Shown here: positions 25,701-33,109 of the stretch, in pieces | Position numbering within the stretch: the stretch's first letter is position 1 | Layout: each line of letters opens with the position of its first letter | From: CAZPRY01 sp964589175 | GTDB lineage: Bacteria > Fidelibacterota > UBA2242 | Assembly (NCBI GenBank): GCA_964589175.1 | Contig: CAZPRY010000039.1 | Coordinates: forward strand, 1-39,317 | Length of the DNA: 39,317 nt | Direction: 5' to 3' | The notes under the pieces: model-generated | Seen by the model: only the letters and a program-made list of their open reading frames with translations | Told to the model about the DNA's origin: nothing | The model's database searches: none | Program-made: the position numbers and the translations under genes

Positions 25701-26975
25701 GGTGGTTCAGAGGGGCTCTTTCGCCTGCGCGCTAATGCCCGTTTGCTCCTGGAAAATCTCGAAATCGACGGTGATTTCACACCGGAAAAGAAGACCAAAT
25801 ACATCTTCCGCCTGGATGACGGCCAGGAAATCACGGTAGCGTTGAACGCGGAGAATGTCGATTTTCACGGGACATCCGAAGTATTTCTGAAGTTCTATGC
25901 GCTGGTGCACGCCGACACAATTCGCCTAAATAACTGTGTGGTCTGGGACATCGGCAAGGAGGGTATATTCGATAACGCGGCCGGAACCTCGGACTATATC
26001 GAGATCAGTAATTCCACCTTCCATCATGTCGCGCGTGAAATCTTGCGCACCAAAAGTCAGACCCCGGAGGTCATAATCGATCACGTAACCGTGGATAACT
26101 GCGGATTCGGTAACGGTACGGAAGGCGACAAATTCGGCGCATTTAAACTGGAAATCGCAAACAAGGTAGCGATCACCAATACGATCATTTCGAATGTCAC
26201 CAATTCGGCTTACGGTTATTCGGTTCGTTTTTACGGAGCCGAAAGCATGATGGATAATTGCCTGCTCTTCAATGCGCCGCGCGTGGATGATAACGACGGA
26301 AGTATCCTTGGATCGGATATTTTCTGGTACGACCCGAGGTTTGTGAATGCGGACGCTGCAGATTATACCTTGCAGGATGCCTCGGTCGCGTATCATCTGG
26401 CCGGTGACGGTTCGACGGCAATCGGTGATCTGAAATGGGCTACCAGTTCGAATATCACGGATTACGTCGCACTCAATATGACGATTGAAGGGAAAGGCAG
26501 CGCCAGCCTCAATCCGGAACCGATGGCGAAGTTCTACACTCCCGGCACCGTCGTGAATATAAGTGCGGTGCCCGATTCGGGATGGGTATTTACGGGCTGG
26601 AGTGGAGATCTGAATAGCTCGGAAACCAGTATTTCGGTAACGATGGACGCTTCGAAAAATATCACGGCCAATTTCGCTGAGGAAGCGCTCGGAGTTAAAA
26701 CGAAAATGCCGGAGTTCTACAAGTTAAGTCAGAACTACCCGAATCCGTTCAATCCAACCACCCAAATCAGCTTCGGCTTGAAACAGGAAGGTTTCACGAC
26801 CCTTACCATCTATGACATGCTGGGGAGACAAGTTGCTACGCTGGTGAACCGGAATATGCCTGCCGGGTACCACAGCGTGGAATTTTCGGGGGCCAACCTC
26901 CCGACCGGAATGTATATCTATCGTTTGACTTCCGGTGATTTTTTCTCAATGAAGAAAATGATGTTGATGAAGTAG
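22794..26975 (+). CDS. Giant T9SS-secreted protein with three beta-helix modules and four B-repeats
   Basis: A 1393-aa surface protein. Order: signal peptide (1-22); two tandem beta-helix modules (about 23-330 and 340-650) that align closely with each other (VAAGxDVLSAAI, TIRAAxG, AVGDPRW); three InlB/Listeria-Bacteroides B-type repeats (about 660-735, 737-815, 820-893); a third, more diverged beta-helix module (about 895-1215, ending AIGDLKWA); a fourth B-repeat (about 1218-1295); and a T9SS type A sorting domain (QNYPNPFNPTTQISF). No PL6 catalytic K/R motif is seen. Multiple modules suggest avid binding of a polymer at the cell surface, or an adhesin. It is the last gene of its operon and is followed by an intrinsic terminator. 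Confidence 0.8.
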   Translation: MKTKGLIVVLAVLLIGAGFTNAAVVQVAAGTDVLSAAIAAAADGDIIELTTDGGVYAESSGISSISNSITIRAAQGLASKPVIRVNTTDYVLKLTGVDSRYMFKGLEIDGSNGTDASVGKYFLRIDNVTPTGKMKVIVDDCVIHHFKDKFIKPYGDCGMDSLVVRNSVLYVGASEGIVFYSGSSSDPAAVIAYGEVSNSTFYDIERECIKGDTYPDGKILVDRITAYNCGDVDGKGMLYFDDWQDVTVKNSIFVKNSYAENFARLESDANIFTHNVMWDIANWEVDNATSVTDTLHADPQFADAANGDFTLGNLALLTYADDGGAVGDPRWVPATDEPTVWEVAAGADVLSAAISAAADGDIVELTSDGGVYTESSKFSSISKSITIRAAEGMINKPILRVATGGDYIFKLTGTSGVFELDGIEVDGTNGTGSAEAKYVMRIDNLDPAGTLSVKVLNCIVHDFNDKVIKPYANTGMTALVVDSSVFYNGASEGITLYSGTSSDPAVVIAAASFTNSTFYGFEREAIKGQTYDQTEVLIDRCTFYDCGTVEKKSMLYFRNMETIEVKNSIFANNQNDDSGEEFVDLTSALSSFHHNVMWNIVNREVGNGTVSDTLWIDPAFTNAANGDFTLGNPALLTYADDGGAVGDPRWAPLEGKAILTIVVEGSGSVALNPPGGVYNEGTVVTMTATPAAMWAFDGWSDNVSTFPPKNPVVSITVSENMTVTAYFIPTITKYSVSTNSVGLGHVDVAEFSDFNVEGYFEGDSLVFTAVPDTATWEFGYWVNAAGDSLADDNPLSWIVSADSVFTAKFRSTLPQAALTTSIEGMGSISIDPKPVPGFETYDQGAQVNLTAVAATGWVFSGWKGDVTQTEASITVTLASDMSITAEFAEIAVPNGELLVDDTWDMRDALDFAKNNSQVKLIKLTAIGPFMPTEEDRAEGKLPQLDIDFQVKIVGDPALATKPVIKGWGEGGSEGLFRLRANARLLLENLEIDGDFTPEKKTKYIFRLDDGQEITVALNAENVDFHGTSEVFLKFYALVHADTIRLNNCVVWDIGKEGIFDNAAGTSDYIEISNSTFHHVAREILRTKSQTPEVIIDHVTVDNCGFGNGTEGDKFGAFKLEIANKVAITNTIISNVTNSAYGYSVRFYGAESMMDNCLLFNAPRVDDNDGSILGSDIFWYDPRFVNADAADYTLQDASVAYHLAGDGSTAIGDLKWATSSNITDYVALNMTIEGKGSASLNPEPMAKFYTPGTVVNISAVPDSGWVFTGWSGDLNSSETSISVTMDASKNITANFAEEALGVKTKMPEFYKLSQNYPNPFNPTTQISFGLKQEGFTTLTIYDMLGRQVATLVNRNMPAGYHSVEFSGANLPTGMYIYRLTSGDFFSMKKMMLMK
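22863..23787 (+). repeat. Intragenic beta-helix module repeat, copy 1
   Basis: First of two tandem module repeats inside the 1393-aa protein gene. The encoded modules begin VAAGTDVLSAAI and end GDPRW. The last 73 bp (23715-23787) match 24672-24744 in the second copy at 71 of 73 positions, far above the similarity of the rest of the unit. Confidence 0.75.
23811..24744 (+). repeat. Intragenic beta-helix module repeat, copy 2
   Basis: Second module repeat, offset by about 950 bp from copy 1 and in the same frame, starting VAAGADVLSAAI. Its 3' end (24672-24744) is nearly identical to that of copy 1. Confidence 0.75.
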
Positions 26976-26985
26976 CTTCCTCTGA

Positions 26986-27024
26986 AAACAGTCGGGCAGG
27001 GGCAACTCTGCCCGACTGTTTTTT
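26986..27024 (+). terminator. Rho-independent terminator after the uptake operon
   Basis: A perfect 11-bp GC-rich stem CAGTCGGGCAG / CTGCCCGACTG (26989-26999 and 27008-27018) with an 8-nt loop, flanked by an A run and followed by six T (27019-27024). It starts 11 bp after the stop of the 1393-aa protein gene. It separates the uptake operon from the second enzyme cluster. Confidence 0.92.
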
Positions 27025-27121
27025 CTCAGTTTGATTATCCGCTTATTTCTGCTAAAGCGTAGAGTAATTGGATCGCTTTGAGACAATCCTGTTACCTTAT
27101 CGAACATTATGCAAGAAAAGT

Positions 27122-27129
27122 GCTATATT
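27122..27129 (+). promoter_or_regulatory. Candidate extended -10 promoter of the second enzyme cluster
   Basis: TGCTATATT (27121-27129) resembles an extended -10 element (TGn-TATATT). The -35 region 17 bp upstream (CGAACA) is poor. It lies in the 213-bp gap after the terminator and 60 bp before the PL6 gene start. No copy of the TTTGTAA palindrome is present here, so this cluster may be under different control. Confidence 0.3.
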
Positions 27130-27188
27130 CATCATTGTGCCAGAATGGATAGTACAGATCTTATCCTTGCACGCCGGTCGTTTAACGA

Positions 27189-29924
27189 ATGATCAACAAA
27201 AGAGACTTGATTCGAAAAACAGCAGGGGTACTTGCAATCCTCTGCACCCTGATCTCCTGGGTTGAGGCGCGCGAGTTCTTCGTCTCGACATCGGCCGAAA
27301 TACGCACCGTGATGACATCAGCGCAGCCCGGCGATACCCTGACAATGGAATCAGGCATCTGGCAGAATCAGAAGATTCTGTTTCACGGGCACGGGACCGA
27401 GGCGGCTCCGATTCTGCTACGGGCTGAAAAGCCTGGTTTCGTACAACTTTTGGGCACAAGCTATCTGGAAATCAGCGGCAGCTGGCTGGTCGTAGATGGC
27501 CTGCTCTTCCGAAACGGAAGCTGTGCTGATGGCCAGCCAGTCATCGAATTTCGCAGTAGTTACGGTCGCGCCAACCATTGTCGCTTGACCAACACCGTTA
27601 TCTACAATTACAATCCCCAAAATTTGAACACAGATTACAAATGGGTTTCACTCTACGGCAAAAATAATCGTGTCGATCATTGTCATTTTGAAGGTAAGAA
27701 GCACAGCGGGACCACCCTAGTGGTCTGGCTGAGTACAAGTGAGGACCGTTCGAATTTTCATCAAATCGACCATAATTATTTCGGACCGCGACCGGAACTC
27801 GGCTATAACGGCGGTGAAACCATTCGCATCGGGACTTCCGATTACTCGCTCGTGAATTCCAACACAATTGTCGAATATAATGTCTTCGACGAGTGCAATG
27901 GAGAAACGGAGATCATCTCCAGTAAGTCCTGCGAAAACATTTACCGTTACAATACCTTCGTGAATTCCAAGGGGTGCCTCACCCTGCGACACGGCAACCG
28001 CTGCACAGTGGAGGGCAACTTCTTTTTCGGCAACCGCAACGGCGACACTGGTGGGGTGCGCATCATCGGTGAAGACCACGTAGTCGTCAATAACTATTTT
28101 CAGGATCTTGAGGGTTCCGGGTATAAATCAGCCCTGTGTATCACAAAAGGAGTCGTGGATTCACCCCTAAACCGCTATTTCCAGGTTAAAAGGGCCGTGA
28201 TTGCCTTCAACACATTTGTCAATTGCCGTTCTACGTTTCTGATTGGCTATGGCAACAGCGATGACCAAACACTTCCCCCCGAAGATTGCGCAATCGCCAA
28301 CAATGCCGTTCAGACTGCCGACGATGTGATTAAAATCGGCGACCAGCAGGGCGCGCCGGTCGACTTCAGTTGGGCAGGGAACATTTTTTGGGGTGACGAG
28401 CTGGGCATTCCCAATCCCGGCGGAGTACGCTGGCTGGACCCCCTATTGGTCCTAGTGGCGGATGAACTCTATCGCCCGTCGGCCGGCAGCCCGTTGATCG
28501 ACGCGGCAGCCGGGGATTACTCTCAGATTATTACGGACATAGATGGTCAAGCACGAACAACTCCGTTTGATGTCGGCTGCGACGAGGAGAGTCAGACACC
28601 CGTGACAATCCAACCGCTCTTTAAGGCTGATGTCGATGTGGATTGGTTTACGCCCGGGCCGCAGGTTGTACAGGTAGTGCCGGGACCCAACACGATCCTG
28701 GAGGCGCTCGATTTGATTGGCGAGGACGATACATTGGAACTGGTCAGTGACGCGGCATTCTATGAACTTAGCGAAAAAATCAAGGTCGATCGTCGGATCG
28801 TTATCCGGGCTGCCAGGAACCTCCACACAAAACCGGTGATAATACCGGGGACGTCCGGTCCGGGAGCAACCGTAATCTTCGAATTGCACGGCCAGGGCGA
28901 GTTATACCTGGACGGCGTAATACTAGACGGCGCGAGCGGCAGCGTAGGATCGGTGGCATCGCTAATCGCGACTTCTGAAACATCATTTCCCGAGTACTTC
29001 CGGGTATGCGCAAAGCATTGTGATTTTCGCAATGTCAGCGGGCATTTTCTGCGTACGGCTGCCGGAACGCAGGCCGATACAATCAGTTTCAAGGATTGTA
29101 TTTTCTCGGCAGCCACACAGAGTGGTTTGTGTCTTAACGAAGAAGCCGTTGCTAGCGGCCGGTATAATGTTCGCCACCTGGAAATCGAAAATTGTACATT
29201 CTGGAATCTGGATAAAGAAACTGTCGACATCTATGGGGGCGACGCCGTTCCGTTTACCATCGGGCCGGTCGTACGGATTAACCATTGCACGTTCGACGCA
29301 TGCGGAAAATCAGGAACGTCCACCCTGAACCTGGTCGATGTAGACAACGCTGTCGTTACAAATTCGATAGTCAGCAATGGCCCTGTAGACGTGCCGTCGA
29401 TTAGAATATATGGGTGGGCGTATATTGAATTCTGCGATATTTTCAATACAGGAATCGTGGAGCTAAATCGCGATGCACACCAGTACAACGGGATGGTTGC
29501 CGTTGATCCCGAGTACCGCGATCCCTTAATCGGTGATTTTACTCTCAGCGCTGCTTCCCCGCTGTACGGACTCGGAAAAGATGGATTGACTTTGGGCGAT
29601 CTGCGCTGGGCCGAGAATCAGGCCACGTCCGTCCTCTCCGGAGAGACCCCCGGGAGTAACGCGGAATTTCGCTTACAGGGTAACTATCCAAATCCGTTTA
29701 ACGGCAGCACATGGATATTTTATACCCTCTCCCGGAAAACATTCGTCGAAGTTCTGATTTACGATCTCACTGGCGGACTTGTAGCGGGATTGGAACGTGC
29801 TGAAAAGGCACCCGGAAAGTATAGCCTGGAATGGCAACCGGCGAATCTTCCTTCAGGTCTTTACTTCTGCCGAATCATGGCCGAAGGTCATCCGCGAGTC
29901 TGGAAAATGATGTATATTCAATAG
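27189..29924 (+). CDS. PL6 lyase fused to a DUF4957/DUF5123-like beta-helix module, T9SS-secreted
   Basis: A 911-aa protein. Order: signal peptide (cleavage near WVEA-R); PL6 beta-helix (about 28-440); a second, non-catalytic beta-helix module (about 490-800, ending LGDLRWAEN); and a T9SS sorting domain (GNYPNPFNGSTWIFY). Active-site residues follow the AlyGC spacing exactly: N207, E239, E241, catalytic K246 and R267 (LRHGNR). Unlike the first PL6 protein it keeps both acidic Ca2+ ligands as Glu. No clear Shine-Dalgarno precedes the ATG. It probably cleaves alginate or a related uronan at the surface; the PL6 family also contains chondroitinase B, so the substrate is not certain. Confidence 0.9.
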   Translation: MINKRDLIRKTAGVLAILCTLISWVEAREFFVSTSAEIRTVMTSAQPGDTLTMESGIWQNQKILFHGHGTEAAPILLRAEKPGFVQLLGTSYLEISGSWLVVDGLLFRNGSCADGQPVIEFRSSYGRANHCRLTNTVIYNYNPQNLNTDYKWVSLYGKNNRVDHCHFEGKKHSGTTLVVWLSTSEDRSNFHQIDHNYFGPRPELGYNGGETIRIGTSDYSLVNSNTIVEYNVFDECNGETEIISSKSCENIYRYNTFVNSKGCLTLRHGNRCTVEGNFFFGNRNGDTGGVRIIGEDHVVVNNYFQDLEGSGYKSALCITKGVVDSPLNRYFQVKRAVIAFNTFVNCRSTFLIGYGNSDDQTLPPEDCAIANNAVQTADDVIKIGDQQGAPVDFSWAGNIFWGDELGIPNPGGVRWLDPLLVLVADELYRPSAGSPLIDAAAGDYSQIITDIDGQARTTPFDVGCDEESQTPVTIQPLFKADVDVDWFTPGPQVVQVVPGPNTILEALDLIGEDDTLELVSDAAFYELSEKIKVDRRIVIRAARNLHTKPVIIPGTSGPGATVIFELHGQGELYLDGVILDGASGSVGSVASLIATSETSFPEYFRVCAKHCDFRNVSGHFLRTAAGTQADTISFKDCIFSAATQSGLCLNEEAVASGRYNVRHLEIENCTFWNLDKETVDIYGGDAVPFTIGPVVRINHCTFDACGKSGTSTLNLVDVDNAVVTNSIVSNGPVDVPSIRIYGWAYIEFCDIFNTGIVELNRDAHQYNGMVAVDPEYRDPLIGDFTLSAASPLYGLGKDGLTLGDLRWAENQATSVLSGETPGSNAEFRLQGNYPNPFNGSTWIFYTLSRKTFVEVLIYDLTGGLVAGLERAEKAPGKYSLEWQPANLPSGLYFCRIMAEGHPRVWKMMYIQ

Positions 29925-29951
29925 TCTATTTATTGTTACAATTCTATCTCT

Positions 29952-31859
29952 ATGAAAAAGTCAATTGCAATTTGGATAATCGCCTTCTCGATAACACTGC
30001 AACTACAGGCAGACTGGCAATCGCAGATCGTATATCACGAAGGTGATAGCACACTGGCGTACGTTTCCGATGCGGAAGGGAACCGGATCCCCGATTTTAG
30101 TTATGCGGGGTATAAAGGCGGTCTGGAGCCGATACCTGATATCCCGGTTGTCAAGACGCTGGCGCCTGTTGAAGGCGATAACACGGTCCGAATAATGAAC
30201 GCCCTGTTCCAGGTTTATTACATGCTTAAAGACGAAAACGGTTTCCACGGAGCACTGCTGCTGGAACCGGGGATCTGGGAGATTACCGGAAGTATAAAAT
30301 TCAAATATCCCGGAGTGATCTTACGAGGTTCCGGAGATGGTGAAGACCCGGAAACCAATACGATATTGTGGGCAACTGGCAACACACCGTCTCAAAGAAC
30401 GGTGCTGGTGGCCGGTGGCGGCGGGACTTCCAAATGGTCGGAGAAAGTTACTGGAACACAGACGAATATCACCAGCGATACGGTATTTGTCGGCACTCGC
30501 GAGTTCGAAATCGCCAATGTATCTGCGTACGCGATTGGTGATAACATTATTATTTATCATCCCTGTACGGATGCCTGGTTGCAATCGATCGACTATGGTG
30601 GAACCCATTCGGGGGAAGGAGAAGCCGAACCGGAGGACAAACCCTGGGAACCCGGAAAATATCCGCTTGTGTTTAACCGGTATATCATAGATATTCATGA
30701 TAGCCGGATCACGATTGATGCACCCGTCTTTAATACCCTGATCCGGGAACTATCCCAGTCCTATATTTACAAATACAGCCGCAATAACCTGAAAGCAGGT
30801 ATTGGAATCGAAAATTTGCGGATTGATATAGAAACTTTCGGCGGTACGGACGAGGCCCATGCATGGCAGGCGCTCGACCTTTTTCAGATCGAAGATGCTT
30901 GGGTACGGAACTGCACTTTTTTGCATTTTGGGCAATCCGGCATTCGCTGCAACACCGCTTCCAGGATTACGGTGGAAAATTGCCGAGCGCTCGATCCGGT
31001 AAGCATCATCACGGGCGAACGACGCTATAATTTCAATGTCTACACTGCTTCCCAGCAGATTTTATTCAAGAACTGTCATGCGAGTAACGGCCGGCATCAT
31101 TACATTTCGAACGGGACCTCTTACACTTCGGGTTGTGTTTTTCTGGATTGTACTTCGACCGGGGCCTATGCCAGCAGTGAGGGCCATCGCGGCTGGAGCA
31201 TGGGGCTGCTGTTCGATAATCTAGTCGAGCTCAATGGGCCGCGTCCCGGTCTCAATCCCCGCTTACTGGGCCTCTATAATCGCGGGTATTACGGTACCAG
31301 TCATGGCTGGGCAATCGCCAACTCCGTCGCCTGGAATTGCAATGTCGCCAACGGTTACCTGATTGTGCAAAAGCCTCCAACCGCGCAGAATTACGCGATC
31401 GGGTGCGCCGGATACCGGATAACCGGTAAGTTGCCCTATGCGGAATTTAATGAACCGGAAGGCTATATCGAAGGAGCGAACCAAGCTGGTCTGCTGCCGC
31501 GCTCACTGTATCTGGCGCAGTTGCGCGAACGTCAGAAAGGGCAAACGGTTCGTCTTATGCGGGAGCCCAAACCCGGTACGGCAAAATTTATGCTCTCCGC
31601 CAATTACCCCAATCCGTTCAACGCCGAAACCGTGATCCCTTTTTCAATCGATAAAAGTTCGTTTATCCGCTTGGCTGTTTATGATTTAATGGGGCGCAAT
31701 GTGGCAATCCTGGCCGAGAGCGAGTTGACTTCTGGCGATTACCGGTGTTCATGGTCCGGAATGGATCGATCCGGCCGGGTCCTGCCGTCGGGCGTCTATA
31801 TATATACTCTGTCTGCCAATGGCCTGACACAGACCGGTAAGATGCTTTTACTGAGATGA
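29952..31859 (+). CDS. T9SS-secreted right-handed beta-helix protein, putative polysaccharide lyase
   Basis: A 635-aa protein with a signal peptide (to about LQAD) and a pectate-lyase-3-like start ('VEGDNTVRIMNALFQVYYMLKDENGFHGALLLEPGIWEI..GVILRGSG'). Beta-helix coils continue to about 540, with asparagine-ladder turns (NCTFLHFGQSGIRC, NCRALDP, NCHASNG). A T9SS sorting domain (ANYPNPFNAETVIPF) ends it. The PL6 E-x4-K...R motif is absent. Conserved-looking polar patches (GRHHYISNG, EGHRGWSMG) could form an active site. The family is not one I can name with confidence; a lyase or hydrolase acting on a uronan is inferred from fold and neighbours. No Shine-Dalgarno is visible before the ATG. Confidence 0.72.
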   Translation: MKKSIAIWIIAFSITLQLQADWQSQIVYHEGDSTLAYVSDAEGNRIPDFSYAGYKGGLEPIPDIPVVKTLAPVEGDNTVRIMNALFQVYYMLKDENGFHGALLLEPGIWEITGSIKFKYPGVILRGSGDGEDPETNTILWATGNTPSQRTVLVAGGGGTSKWSEKVTGTQTNITSDTVFVGTREFEIANVSAYAIGDNIIIYHPCTDAWLQSIDYGGTHSGEGEAEPEDKPWEPGKYPLVFNRYIIDIHDSRITIDAPVFNTLIRELSQSYIYKYSRNNLKAGIGIENLRIDIETFGGTDEAHAWQALDLFQIEDAWVRNCTFLHFGQSGIRCNTASRITVENCRALDPVSIITGERRYNFNVYTASQQILFKNCHASNGRHHYISNGTSYTSGCVFLDCTSTGAYASSEGHRGWSMGLLFDNLVELNGPRPGLNPRLLGLYNRGYYGTSHGWAIANSVAWNCNVANGYLIVQKPPTAQNYAIGCAGYRITGKLPYAEFNEPEGYIEGANQAGLLPRSLYLAQLRERQKGQTVRLMREPKPGTAKFMLSANYPNPFNAETVIPFSIDKSSFIRLAVYDLMGRNVAILAESELTSGDYRCSWSGMDRSGRVLPSGVYIYTLSANGLTQTGKMLLLR

Positions 31860-31915
31860 TGCACTCAAGATCCAATCCGGCCGTCTATCAGCGTTGATAT
31901 AAAGGAACACCGCAT

Positions 31916-33109
31916 TTGATAATATTACTTCTCCCTTCTTGCCTGTTGATATTCTTCCTTTTACCCACTCTCGCGGGTGAGCAAACAGCGCTTTCAATTA
32001 ATATCATAGAGATCGAACGGACGCGCGTAATTCGCGCAGCGGATTCGTATCTTGATGAGGGGCCAAAGACGATCACGGTTTTTCAAAGCCAGCGTTCGGC
32101 TGGCGGCATACATGATTTCTACTCCGAAGGTGATTACTGGTGGCCTAATCCCGAAGATCCGGACGGTCCTTATGTTCGCAAAGACGGTCTGACTAATCCC
32201 GACAATTTTATTATTCATCGCCAGCTGTTGTGGCGACTCAGCGTCCAGGTTCCGGCCTTGGTGGCGGCTTATAAAATTACCAGCGACGAGCAGTACTGCG
32301 CCAAAGCGTTGGAGCATTTGCGGGCCTGGTTTATAGTCGATACGACTCGTATGAATCCCAATCTGCTCTACGCCCAGGCGATCAAGGGACGCACCACCGG
32401 GCGCGGCATAGGGATCATCGACACAATTCATCTGGTGGAGGTGGCCCGTGCGATTGCCGTCCTGGAGACTTTACAAGCCATTCCATTTGGGGATCTGGCG
32501 ACGATTAAATACTGGTTTTCACAATACCTGCACTGGCTAACCACCCATGAGTACGGCCTCGCGGAGCGCGATAACGGTAATAACCACAGCACTTGCTGGA
32601 CGCTGCAGGTGGCGGCTTTTGCCGATCTGGTCGGAGATCAGGAACAATTAGATTTCTGCCGCGACTTTTACAGGGCTTCTCTATTACCGGAACAGATGGC
32701 TGTCGACGGCAGTTTCCCCAAAGAACTTCAGCGAACCAAACCCTATAGTTATTCACTGTTCAACCTCGACGCGATGGCGATGCTCTGTCATATTCTCTCA
32801 AAGTCCGACGATGATCTCTGGAAGTACCGGACGGAGGATGGACGCTGCATGGCCCGGGCAATGGAATTCATGGTGCCCTTCATCCGTGATAAGTCGCGAT
32901 GGCCTTATTCCTCGGATGTTATGTACTTCGATCAATGGCCCGTGCGCCATCCTGCTCTGCTGTTCGCGGGATTGGTTTATGGTAACTCGGATTACATAAC
33001 TTTATGGAAGCTGCTAGAGCCCGATCCGACGAATGAAGAAGTGTTAAGGAATTACCCAATTCGCCAGCCGTTGTTGTGGTTAGACACGATTGAGGATAAC
33101 AATGAATAA
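31916..33109 (+). CDS. Alginate_lyase-fold polysaccharide lyase, probably PL38 (copy 1)
   Basis: A 397-aa enzyme. The start is TTG 31916 with AAAGGA upstream, giving a signal peptide ending near TLAGE. An (alpha/alpha) barrel of the Alginate_lyase (PF05426) type carries the signature 'DYWWPNPEDPDGPYVRKDG'. Probable catalytic residues are N222-N223-H224 (GNNHSTCW) and Y279 (TKPYSYSLFNLDA). Characterised PL38 members include glucuronan- and alginate-active lyases, so either substrate is possible. There is no T9SS domain, so it is likely periplasmic. Its stop overlaps the GH88-GH2 start by 8 bp, indicating coupled expression. A close paralogue is encoded at 36689-38017. Confidence 0.85.
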   Translation: MIILLLPSCLLIFFLLPTLAGEQTALSINIIEIERTRVIRAADSYLDEGPKTITVFQSQRSAGGIHDFYSEGDYWWPNPEDPDGPYVRKDGLTNPDNFIIHRQLLWRLSVQVPALVAAYKITSDEQYCAKALEHLRAWFIVDTTRMNPNLLYAQAIKGRTTGRGIGIIDTIHLVEVARAIAVLETLQAIPFGDLATIKYWFSQYLHWLTTHEYGLAERDNGNNHSTCWTLQVAAFADLVGDQEQLDFCRDFYRASLLPEQMAVDGSFPKELQRTKPYSYSLFNLDAMAMLCHILSKSDDDLWKYRTEDGRCMARAMEFMVPFIRDKSRWPYSSDVMYFDQWPVRHPALLFAGLVYGNSDYITLWKLLEPDPTNEEVLRNYPIRQPLLWLDTIEDNNE

